64,000 nucleotides of DNA from Spodoptera frugiperda (Eukaryota; Arthropoda; Insecta; Lepidoptera; Noctuidae), in assembly GCF_023101765.2 (NCBI RefSeq), contig NC_064226.1, forward strand, positions 6,378,001-6,442,000, written 5' to 3'. A program made the position numbers and the translations under genes. Positions 35,501-47,500 of this stretch are shown here, one piece after another (position 1 is the stretch's first letter; the number at the start of each line of letters is the position of its first letter). The notes below the pieces were generated by a model, which was given only the letters and a program-made list of their open reading frames with translations, had not been told where the DNA came from and made no database searches.

Positions 35501-38500
35501 AATGTAAGCTTTTACAAAAGTTGTTAATACTACACTAGTTTACAATTAGGATTGTCTTAAGAGATGAGCGTGATCGCGCAACCGTGTCCCATGAAGGAAT
35601 GTGTCTCTGACCCTTCCTCGTATCGGCTGGGTCCTATAGCGTCCCTAAAAAAACCACACTCTTTGCAGGGTCGCAGCCCTTAACTGTTTTTTGTCTTACG
35701 TACTTAACATGTGTCGATCACACTATCTTTACAATTTGGTGAGAACTTAAAACTAAACCAATTGATTTTGAAGTGATTCATGGAAAAGGGGCTGGCAGCG
35801 GTCGTCTTAAGTGTGTTCACGAACTGTTCTCCGACATATATATGTCTGACCATGTTATATTGTTCAAACATTCCTTGAACTTGCGAATGTTGTCTAAATT
35901 ATAATCTCTTTTATATATATAATAAGTTGTACGTTTTTCAGCCTTTTCATTAACAGGAAAGCTTAACATTTGGCCTGTATCATGGTCGGAGAGATAGAGA
36001 GGCATGACTGATGCGATAGCGTTCGGAATATTACTTAGAATGTGGTCTATGCATGATGACTTGCGCGTGGGTACATCGATGTGAATTTTCATGTTAAAGT
36101 TATAGGATATGTCTTGTAAATGGTTAGTAATATTGCTCTTTTTCAAAGTGTTTATATTAAAATCTCCCGCTATAACAATACGCATTTTATATTTGTATTT
36201 TTTAGTTATATAGTTTAAAAGGTTGTTTAATTTACTTAAGAACTGTGTGGGATCAGAGTTTGGTGTTCTGTACAGGCAAATAATTAGCAATTTATAACAC
36301 TCAATCTCTATGCCACATGCTTCAAATGTATTTTGAGTAGCATATGTTTTTATATATGGTAAATCTTTGAAAATAATGTCTTTTTTTACTAAAATGCAAG
36401 TTCCCCCTCTTTGTTTTTCTCTGCAGAAGTTGGCAGCTAGTTGATAATCAGATATTTTAACATAGTTCTCATAGCCTTTTTTAATAAAAGTTTCCGACAG
36501 ACATATTACATCTGGTGGTTTTTGTGCTACTCTTAACTCCTGAATTGTTATTTCTAGGAGTTCCCGTTTCGACAGAATGCTAGCAATATTTTGGTGCATA
36601 ATATGAAATGTATGGGTTTTAGGCTCGAAAAAAACTATTTTTCTTTTTTAACATAGGGAAATAATAAGGTATTGTACCTTTGTTTACATTGCTGACAGAT
36701 TCAGTGGGGCTAGCTGTTTGTTTATTTTTCTCGCAGCTTTGGTTATTAAAGTAAAAAGGAATCGTTCCCTTTTTAGGCTCGGCTAGGCACTTTTTACTCG
36801 TTGTTGTATTACTATTGGTATTGGTATTACTATTGGTATGATTACGCATTACAAACTTTCTAATATTCGCGGGATACAAGTAGGCTTCATCATAATCGTT
36901 ACAGTCTATTACATAATTTATAGAGTTACATATCTCTGATAACTTAAAATAATGTTTGTTAAGGAAGTGACATTTTTTAAATTTTTTACATAGATTTTTT
37001 ATACCATTATTCAATTTTGAAGTATTAAGGAAGTGGCTGCTGTTAACATTTAATACAATTATTCTATTATTATAAAAGGTCTCTAATACAACTTCTAATT
37101 GTGATAAAACTTGCTTTAAATTGTGATCATTTTCTCCTACACATATGACTATCTTATCATCCGGATTTAAGATTCTTCTTATGCAGTTCTGAGTGACGTC
37201 ATAACATTTCGCATTAGGCTTCGTTTCCGCAAAAACTCTGTATTTTTCGTACTTAGTATTGCATCTTGACTGCATTAAGGCTGAGGCCAAACCAACACAT
37301 TGTTGGGTACCGTATATATATAAATTTCTTCCAGGTTCGTGCTCGCGTTTTCTTTCTCTGGTAGTATAGGTAGGTGTGGTAGAATTGCGTGGAGGAATCA
37401 TTGTCAAGCTGGAGACCTCACTTTTATTATGTAGATACTGTGTTAATGTCTCTATTTGTTTTGTTAATCTTGAAATTTCAAGTTTTGCATCTTCCAACTG
37501 TTGTTGTAGATCTGAGATATTTTTTTCAGAGATAGTGTTCTATCATCATAAAAGCAGTCGACGTTTGAGTAATTTAAGGGTGAAGAAGGGGTGGATGTTA
37601 TGCAGTGAGCTGAACTTGGCCTCTTTTTAATGCTGCAACGAGAAGTATCTTCAGTTATCGAAGAAGTTTGGCATAGGGATTTTAATACAATGACTTCAGC
37701 AGTTAACTTGTTTACTTGTCTTTGAAGATCATTATTTTCCAGTATCTTATTATCAAGCTCATTTTGGGTGCATTCTAGTTTGGCAGTTAATTGAGACATG
37801 GTATCTTTCATCTCCGACAGAGAAACTAAGTCTGAAATCGGGCCCGATAATGTGCCATCCAAACTTTTTAACATTTTTGTAGGTGTACAATATGATTCAG
37901 AGGATGTATTGTAATCAGTAAGTATATGCGAATCCTGAGTTTGTGACTCATCTATAGACTTGTGTTTTTTTACTTCATTGTCTTCTTGTACCGTCGGTGA
38001 TGTTTTATTTGTGAGTTTCTTTTTATTTCTCAGAGTAATATTAGACGAGTCACTATTTACTAGTTTTTTGTTTTTAATACAAGTTGTACATTTCCAATTC
38101 TTTTTTGATTCCTGATCCATCATACGATATGTTTTTTCAGGATATCCAATACAATCTGGTTCATATCTATGGTTACAGATCGAGCATAAAGCGGTGGTTT
38201 TTATATCTACATGTTTTTTACATTTATAGCATATTACAAGTGCTGGCATCTTGCGGCCACTGCTCGTATTCCTTAATCCAATTTTCGATGACATTTTTTT
38301 AATTCCAGTTCACTATGAAATGAAGCAATTCGTCACTAGATGTCGTTTTGTTATTTGGAGAATACTAAATAATAAATTTTTAAAAACTCACAAAAAGTGT
38401 AACGTTAGTTGAGATCCGAACTCGGGTTCCGGGAGCCACAAGTCTCGACGAAAACCACCACGCCACAGTGTTCGTACGTAGATGGTCCAAATTAGTGGTC

Positions 38501-41500
38501 ACTTACGAGACAGTTCTTCAAAAAAACGTTACGACGCTTATTTGATTTTTAAAAATTGATTTTTAAAAATTTCGATCTCACCGTCCGTTTTTTTTTTATT
38601 AATCACTGTTTTCACTTTTTTTATATATTTGTTGTTACTGGAATGTTTGTGATAGTTATTTTGCACTGTATTTTTGTTTTTTTTAGTATGTAGGAGTCTT
38701 GTTTTGTTTATTATGTAGTATTGTTTTGTTTATTATTTAGTATAGTAGTAGTTTTTATTAATCACTGTTTTCACTTTTTTTATATATTTGTTGTTACTGG
38801 AATGTTTGTAATAGTTATTTTGCACTGTATTTTTGTTTTTTTAGTATGTAGGAGTCTTGTTTTGTTTATTATTTAGTAATTAATTAACAGTAATAGAACA
38901 ATGACGCACTGTATTTTGTAATGCTTTTAGCTTTGCTATATTTGAGAATTCAATTGAGATAACACTTTCACTTGGTATTTGGACTATAATATTCACTTTT
39001 CACTGTATATTTTCGACTTTACTGTTTATTAACTATTTTTTTTCACTTTAAATACACGGAGCTAATGTTGACCGTGGCAGTGGCGCCATCTCTCTCTCTC
39101 TCTTTTGTGACGTAATTACTTCGCTTTGAGATTTGACATCAGAGACGGCGAATTGGTTCGCCTTTTGAAATGCAAATGGGCGGGTGTCATGTACCTACTC
39201 CACTGTATAGCAGGATCAAGGCACAATTTATCTGTTAAGGTGAATGTTTTGTATAGCATGAAGCAGAATAATGGAGCGGTGGAGCTCCAGGGGCCAAAAC
39301 CGTGACGTTACGGGAAATCCCTAAACACACAAGAACAAAAGACTTATAATTTTAAAGAACATTTCGGCTGTACCGTCGTACACAACAGTAAATATAGTGA
39401 AAGTTGTTTTTACACGCTTAAGTAAATAATACAGGGTGTATTGTTTTATGTTAAGCGAGCGGTCATTTATCTAGTTAGGACGGCGCATTAATCTAACGGC
39501 GGAGACCGATTCGCAGCCACGAGGGAGATTCGATTCAGTCACTTTCTGTATTTCTTTTCGATTTTCTGTAATTTAATATTTACGTTATAAGATTACGAGG
39601 TTAAGCCAGCGTTCAATATTGATTTAAAGCAGCCGTTCTGTCAGAGACAGAGTGCTCGCAAATAAATAAACAACTACGGTTAAACCCTTCTCAAATTGAG
39701 ATATCGGAATTTTCAAATCGATCTTGTACGTGATCGATTCCTATCGTCAGTGTGTGCAATGAAATAAGACCCGGCTCATGTCTCGTAGAGCGCTGAACTA
39801 GGTGTTATCGATATATCTATGTTTTATGCTTGTATCGTAACTCATGAAAATGGAAATTGAAGGACGGGTACAACCATGCTACGTTCGTTGATAAAAAATC
39901 TACTTTGTTCTTTTGATAAGGGTTTCCCTTTGAGCTATCGATAAGGTGTTATTTAATAAATAAAGCAATCGAATGCCTAATAAGTAGTTGGTGTACTGGT
40001 GGTATTTTAACCCACTATATTGACCTGTTATCTTTTGCCCAAAGGGGTAGGTAAACTTGTAGATTTTTTGTAGGAGGAGGATAGGAGGCAAATCCATAAC
40101 CAATTGTCAATGCTATTCCAAACTCTGTGTTAGAGATTTTATAAAACAATAATTCTCTTTTAACGCACTTCAATTGGGGATGCTCAATCCCCAATTCGGT
40201 TTTATGATCGGCAATAATAATTACACTTAGAACCGTTTGGCTAATGTAATAATGGCTAATGTAATAATGTGTATGTGAACTTGTATGTTTGTAAACGCAA
40301 CCACGACACAGGAGAAAATCCTAGTGTGAGGCAACGTTTTAAAAAAAAAAGAAAACAATGACAATGATAAAGCGAAAGAAGTATGTAAGATTCGTAGCAA
40401 TTGACGTGCCTCCTACCCTCATGGGAGACAGGCGTGAGGTTATGTATGTATGTAATACTAATGCATTATTTAGTAACAACAGACGAGTACCTAATGTAAT
40501 AGAAGTAACAAGTGAGCAAAATGTTTCACTTTCACAATGTTTTCCCAAAATTGCCCTATATATTAAGAAATACCGAATAGAATTAATTTCTTTGGTATAG
40601 TTGTAAATAAACGCGAGGTCCGTGATAATTCACAATCCCTTGTGAGTCATGCAGCCAAGTGTGTAGCGTTAGGGGGCAGCCTTTTATCAATTATGCAAGC
40701 TGTTTTATTTAAGCGAAACTGTACAACTGTAACTTTACGTCAATGTCGTTTTACAGTGAGGGTGAAAAGAGTTTTATTGTATGAGGTAACTATGGTGCTT
40801 TTCACCAAAGATATGCTATGTAGCTGCTGCAAGGATATAATAGCTAGGCTGTGAAACTATGTGACCGTTTCCACTGAGACTATGTAGCCCTTCTTTTTTT
40901 TCAGAGGCAAATATCCTCCACAGACTTCTCCCATCTTGGGCGAGGCGAGAGGGAGTGTTAAACACTTACTGAATAAAAACCACCCCGTTCCTACTCCTGC
41001 TCTTCGAGCCAGACGCCTGCTAGACAGTCTGCGGCTCCGGGCTATTGCTCCCTCTCAGAATAACTATTTGTCCATCAAATATTATTCCGTGTGGGAATCA
41101 CAATCATTACGCCATCCGTGCACTCAATTTTGATTCCTATTGCATACATAATAAATAAATGTATCCAATAACAGAAATGCCGTTCCGTCTCCACTGACAC
41201 AGTTTTGCTACCTCATGAAGCAACAGGCATAGCGTTCGAGATACTTGTATCTAATAGTACCTATAGCTCCCTTTAACGTCAGAGACTGTGATGGGGCTCG
41301 CAAGGGACCCGTTGATATTCATGGAGGGGTATTTGAGAAGGGTGAGCAGCATGCGTGAGTGAGCCTCTACCTATAAGTTAGGGTAACATAGGAACACCAT
41401 GGGGAGTTAGTCGACAGGAGCGTTTAGCCCTTCATTCTTCATAAGGATTGATTCCTTAAGGATTAAGGTAAGAAATGCTGTCTTTGAACTGTGTTATGGG

Positions 41501-44500
41501 ACGTCTTACTGATCCTTTTCACATGGATTTTGTTACTGGTTTATGGTCAGTTATGTTCTATTGTAGTCCGTGCAATTTCTATATTTTTTTCTATGGAATT
41601 GATCAAGCTGAATTTGGCACAACAAAACACCAATACAATGAAATTCAAGACATTTTAAAACACGATACTTGCTTAAGACAAAATAAAACCTTCAAATACA
41701 GATGTTCCGACAAATACAGATTCATCTAATAATATCGCAAATAAAGACAAAGTAAAATTCTACTTACTTTTTACAATTAGGTAAAACTAGTTGGCTGGTA
41801 GTCTTGGTGGCTTCTACGCATGCGCGGCGCAGTCGACGCACGCGCTCGCGCAGCTCCGGGCAGTCGTGTGGCTGCCCGATGTGGATTAACAGGTCTCGGA
41901 ACAACGCCAACTGCACGTTGATCTCCGTTATCAGCTGTGAAAAAAACCTTTATTTAGTAAAGCTTACGGTTCAATATCAAATAACTAGTTACACGTCAAA
42001 TGGGTCAACATATTTTGGTCAAACTTTGCATGAGCAGGTATGAATGAAATTCTATTGTTCTTTGATAAAGTTTTAATAGTGAGCTAGAAAAGGAAAATAA
42101 AGTTGTGTTTAAATACAAATTTCACTTTATCATACACAATATGAGATTAGTTTTCAGTTTGTGGTGAAAAGTTAGAAAACGATGAAGTTGAAATACAACA
42201 TACAACGTATGAAACGATGAGCGATAGTCGTTTTCCCGTTCTATTAAATTGGTGCTGACTTTGATTAGGTTTTAATCTAAATATTGTTTATTTTTGGAAC
42301 AACAATGAGTTGAATTTATAACAAAGTTAAAAGTAGTTTTAGTTTAGTTAAGAAGACTTAAATATAAGCTGCTCTTCAAATATCGACGTCGAATAAACTA
42401 ATTAAAACATTATGATTTAACAAATCTTTCAAAACCATTGATTGTCCAGTAATATTAATAGATGAAAATATTTGTAGATTAGTAGACTTACTAATGAACA
42501 TTTTGAAACGAAAGATCTTTATATAGTACCTACAAAAACCGGCTCAAAATAATACTTCACCTTACGTCACTCTTGGGACCAGCTTCTTCTTAATTTAAGA
42601 GTTATTTGTACTTAATTTTCGACCTGATCAAAAGAATATTTGAGTATAGCTTTTTATCATCTACTAGCGAGCCTTCGTATGGGTGCAATTGGGATATATT
42701 ATACATATAAAACAAAAGGTTTTGAGTCACTTTATCTATTCAAAAAGAATCTTGAATCACTCTATCTATTTAAAAAACCGCATCCAAATCGTTACGTAGT
42801 TTTAAAGATTTAATACAAACATACTAAGAGATTTAGGGACAGAGAAAGCGACTTTGTTTTATACTATGTAAGGATAGTACTAAATTTTTTGGAAAAGCAA
42901 GACATAGAAGTCAATGCATCAAAATAATACAATAATCTATTACGGTAGTTAAATTGATCATTGAAACATTTATTTAACGGTCAGATTTGCTTAGCAACAC
43001 CCTCAACGTACGGAGTACCTGTTATCGCATTTAGTTAATACGAAATACACTGTTCACATCCCAACCATTTTAGGGATTACAAGTGACATGTTTATATTTA
43101 TAGAGGCTTATCTATCCGCACATTAATTCATGTATGAAGTCTAAACATCTGCTTAATAATGCAAACTGTTTACTGACGTGTTAGAATTGATAATGGGCCA
43201 TGAATAATTACTCTATATAAACATTCTAATGGGAAAGGTTTTTAGTTTGTACTAGTATTAAGCAAAGTTTTGCTGTTTGCTTTTATTCCTATCGATGTAC
43301 CGAAAATTTTGGGGTTTTGTGTCCATAATTGAATAATGTGTAATTACTTATTCGTGTAGGCATAATTTCTGAGGTTGTGGTACTGTTGAGAACTTCAATT
43401 ACGAAAGGCTTACTAGCCTACTGAACGTAGAAGCGTACTGAAGCAGATTAATAACATATGTAGAAAATAAAAGAAGAATGGGGTAAAAAGAATAAACTGA
43501 TTTAATTCTTAAGTTAGGTTACGATAAAGACCGAGTATTTATTTGCCATTGAAACTAGGAAGGAGTGACCACCTTTGTTCTCCACACATTGGGCCAATCG
43601 CCAAATGCCATTCTCATTTTACTAGGCTACCTCGCTTATGCTCGTATAAACTTTGAAACTCACATAAAACACACTTCAAATTTTAATAAAATAGTTCATA
43701 GTTTTAAGAACCTGATTTATATTTGATGGTGGTATTCTGAATGTGGCCCAAATTCATAAAATTCTAAGATTTAATCTGCAGATAGTTGTCACTCAGCAAA
43801 AATTAAATGTTGGTTCTTAAATGCATTTAGTTTCCAACCCGAAATGATTTTGCAGTATTGTAATCAGGTTTTGACAACCATTTGTAGGACAGTTACAATC
43901 AGAATTTGTACTTATTATCCATACAAACGTACAATAAATATACAGGCGGCGCGATTAACATGAGAAGTCACATTGTTATTCGATTTCAAACCTTATACTT
44001 AACAATCGTGGCAACATTTTCAAAATACCTTTGTAATAAAAGACAAATAGCAGACAATACAGAACTCTTTTTATTCTCAGACACAAAAGGAGCACATAGA
44101 TTCAATCAGTCGGCTTCACGCGAGGCCACATGTACATATAGTAATCAATTTGGTGTTTGGGCACGACCGAATTTACGAAATCGAGCGAAAAAACGTAATG
44201 ACGCAGTGTTTCGGTCGGGTGCGATAAATCGAGAAGAGAATTCGACAGAAGTAAATACACGTTGAGCTTAGTGTAATTAGTAGCGAGTGGACCTTCACTC
44301 AGTCGTCAGCCGCAGGACAAGCGTCATTTTTCAACCTTCCGATCGTAGCTCGCACGGGTTTCCTTTTATCCGTGCTTCAAAAATAGATGCGCCCTTTTCA
44401 TTATCTATCACTTGTTTTATTTTAGTATCGTAATAAACCTACATTTTCTAAGAAGAGGTTATCTATGTAATCCTTTGGCTAATTTCCTAGAACAATAATA

Positions 44501-47500
44501 TCCGACCTATTGAAGTTGCCATCAATAGTATTTTTATATCAGTACTACATTGATACTCAGCTGACACCAACATACGCTAGTTATTCACAACCGGATATAA
44601 CCGGCTCGAAATGCCGAACTCGGGGTACGGACACGCGAATGATCAATTCCATAATTTATCGAGTAACACGATCGAATTCAACGCTCAATGTTTTCACACA
44701 AGGAAATATTTTTTTCTTTCTAACAAACCTTTCAACCAATTGACTGTTGAAATCTATTCCCTTTTTCTGTTTTATAGGTAACATTCCATGGTGTATGGTT
44801 TTATGGCTTTTATATTACGAAAAAAATATACGACATCAATTTATACAGAAGGTCAACTACTCAATTTATTTTCATAATACATATTTTCATAGTAAATCTA
44901 CGGACTTATGTTTTGGTAATAGTGTTTCAAGATTTCATTAGAGGTATTAAGTTATTATAATATTTTAATGTGGCATGACACCTGAAAAAGTCGTTAACTA
45001 ACGGAGCTGACTTTCAAACTACAGCACTACGTGTCGGAATAAATTGGGCGAAGTTTAATAGTGATGTGAAAGTTCACAGAAATATATCGATATAATAAAG
45101 CTATAATATAACAGCTTTGTATGAGATACTGGCATATTTTTCTCCGCCATCCGACTCTTCAGCCAGTGGCCGTATAACGCAAATATATACGGATATATTT
45201 CCGCACAAGTGTGTGTTCAGAAAAGATTTATCGAAGGCCAACACCTAGAGATGGTAAAATATAAATAGTGGGAAAAGGTCAAAGTAGTATTCATCGTGTT
45301 TTCTTTGACAGGGAAATTTTTCAATATGTAGACTTATGCTCGTTACTATGAATAATGGAAACTAAAAATAACATATAAAGCCTTTTTTATTCAAGAATGT
45401 GACATATGTAACAGTTTTTTGCTGTTAACTGTATTGGAAGACTTCTTCTGTAAGTAAATAGCTATTTTGGTTCGGGCTATTGTTTAGAATTTCAAATTTT
45501 CTGGAATGTTTGTGTGTCTGTGTTGTTGTGTGATTCACAAATTGTTATTTCAGGTCTGAGTGACATGTGCATGTAAACTTATATGTTTGTAAACACACTC
45601 ACGACACAGGAGAAAATCCTAGTGTGGGGCAACGTTTTCTTAAAAACTAGCAAAAATAATAAATCTCGAAACATAAAATAATAATTATAGTTATAAGTGT
45701 CCCACCCCTACGTTTATTAGGCACTACAAACTGTCTAATATTCGCGTGATGTCCGTTTGACATGCCACTTAATATTCACCTGTATATTACAATTATAATG
45801 TCTACTTTATTACTAGGTACGTAAGTATATTTTTACCTGAATATTATACCTATAATAATGCCCATTATATTACTACGTACGCCTGTAGGCTGGAGCTTAA
45901 AATAGGTGTACTATAATCGTTCTATTCGGTTCAACTCTCTCAAAGCCCTTGGCCGAGAGAGGGTGCGTTCGGTTGTTTTTACATTCATAAAGCTAAAATG
46001 TATGATGTAGGGCAAAGTGAAAATAAGTGAAGTACTGTTCTGACATCGTGATATACGGTTGCTTGGACTTATACTCTATCGCTACTCTATGCTTCGATAT
46101 GAATGAATATGTGATGTATTTAGGGACTGTGGCAATGTCTGATTCTGTCTGAGAAACTTATTTCTGATAGTTTAAATGACGGATAATTAGACATTGAGAA
46201 ACATATTTTTCAAATTATGAACTTGTTTATACCCTTAGTACAATACGACTTTCCTTTACGTTGAAAGAAAACGAAACGAAAGCGCGTTCGGCGCTCTGAT
46301 TGGTCGGCGCGAATGATCCAACCAATCAGAGCGCCGAACGCGCTCTTGTTAAACATATAGCAAACTCGTACTAAGGGCACTAAACAAATATTTTTAATAC
46401 TGGAAAGTCGATATAAGCGAAACACAATGTATTTCTCTTTTATCTTACGTAGCTGCAAAGAAGAGGTAAACACACAAACAATTTTCGCATAAAATTATTA
46501 AGGATTGTATGTAAGTATAAAACTATATCCTGACGTAAACCTGTTACTGTTCCAAAACAGAAATGTTGTTCTTACGCAAGCGATAGTGCGGTCGCGTGTA
46601 TGGTTTTGACGGCCAGATAACTAACACAAATGGAAAATAAGGCGTGTGTTTATTCAAACAGCGATTTGTTTACTTTTCTTTGTTTCTATAACCCTATTAA
46701 TGGACGCCATTCAGTGATTAGAAATTTATTTATTTACCATATAACATCATGCTATTTACTACAAAGTTGTGTGATTACTATTCTAAAGTATTTTTATGTA
46801 TTAAAGGGACTATCTCTAAAAATATTTTAATACATTAGAAAAAAAAACATTTATTCGACAGAAGACACGAACACAAATACAAAGATTATATATAAAAAAC
46901 ACGCACAAATACTAATATAATACATATTAATAAGAATTAATTACTATGTTATTGGCTTAATCACGTAACTGTTTGAACAGTTTGAAAGAACTCGTTGTTT
47001 ATCTCACGACGAAAGTTATAATAAAATAAAAAAACGAAATAAAAGAAAACAATGAAAAAAAAAAACAGAAGTTAAATATAAAAAAAAAAAAAACAATTGG
47101 GCATGTTCACGTCAAAAGGACCTCCATCTCCGCATTGTGTTGAGCGTATGAGTCCAACGCTGGTTTTAAAATGGCACCCTGCACCTGCGGCATCCCTACA
47201 CTACCATATAATAATATATACATGCTTAATATTAAGTGTTTCAAAATCAAAGAATCAATAACAGTAAAAAGAAAACTTTGAACAACACGGAAATAAAACA
47301 AGCACCTTTACAGTCCTGCAGTCACGCAACCTACCATACGCATTTTTGAAGCGTACCTATTCACAAGCAAGCAACGTCACGCCTTTTATCCCCGAAGGGG
47401 TAGGCAGAGGTGCTCATTACGACACGTAATGCCGCTATACAATGTACAATGTACACCCACTTTTCACCATTTGTGTTATAAGTCCCATGTAATAGGGGGT

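Larger units (their letters stand above)
31632..35836 (-). mobile_element. Non-autonomous gypsy-type LTR retrotransposon inserted in the LINE
   Basis: Two 444-bp direct repeats (31632-32075 and 35393-35836) with TG...CA ends and short terminal inverted repeats (TGTCGGAG/CTCCGACA) enclose 3.3 kb. TATA on both sides is a 4-bp target duplication, as usual for the gypsy/Ty3 group. A decayed aspartic protease at 33.9-34.3 kb sets the orientation as -. No reverse transcriptase, RNase H or integrase was found; two minisatellites fill much of the interior. It therefore needed proteins in trans. The near-identical LTRs mean a recent insertion. Confidence 0.85.
29408..39166 (-). mobile_element. CR1-type LINE, nearly full length, split by an LTR element
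   Basis: In - strand order: a 5' UTR with tandem units (38.6-38.9 kb), ORF1 with a PHD-like finger and an esterase-like part, ORF2 with APE endonuclease and reverse transcriptase and no RNase H, and a short 3' UTR ending in a TTA/TTATA microsatellite (29417-29450). This layout fits the CR1 superfamily. A 10-bp word, GAAATGCAAA, flanks both ends (29398-29407 and 39167-39176), consistent with a target-site duplication, although about 9 nt lie between the duplication and the microsatellite tail. Without the LTR insert the element is about 5.55 kb. It lies sense-oriented in intron 2 of the RGS7BP-like gene. Confidence 0.85.

Noticed and set aside
43906..44265. 119-codon + strand frame
   Set aside because: No domain, no splice or promoter evidence, and antisense within intron 1 of the RGS7BP-like gene. 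A TCAGT initiator-like word near 44298 is too weak to call.
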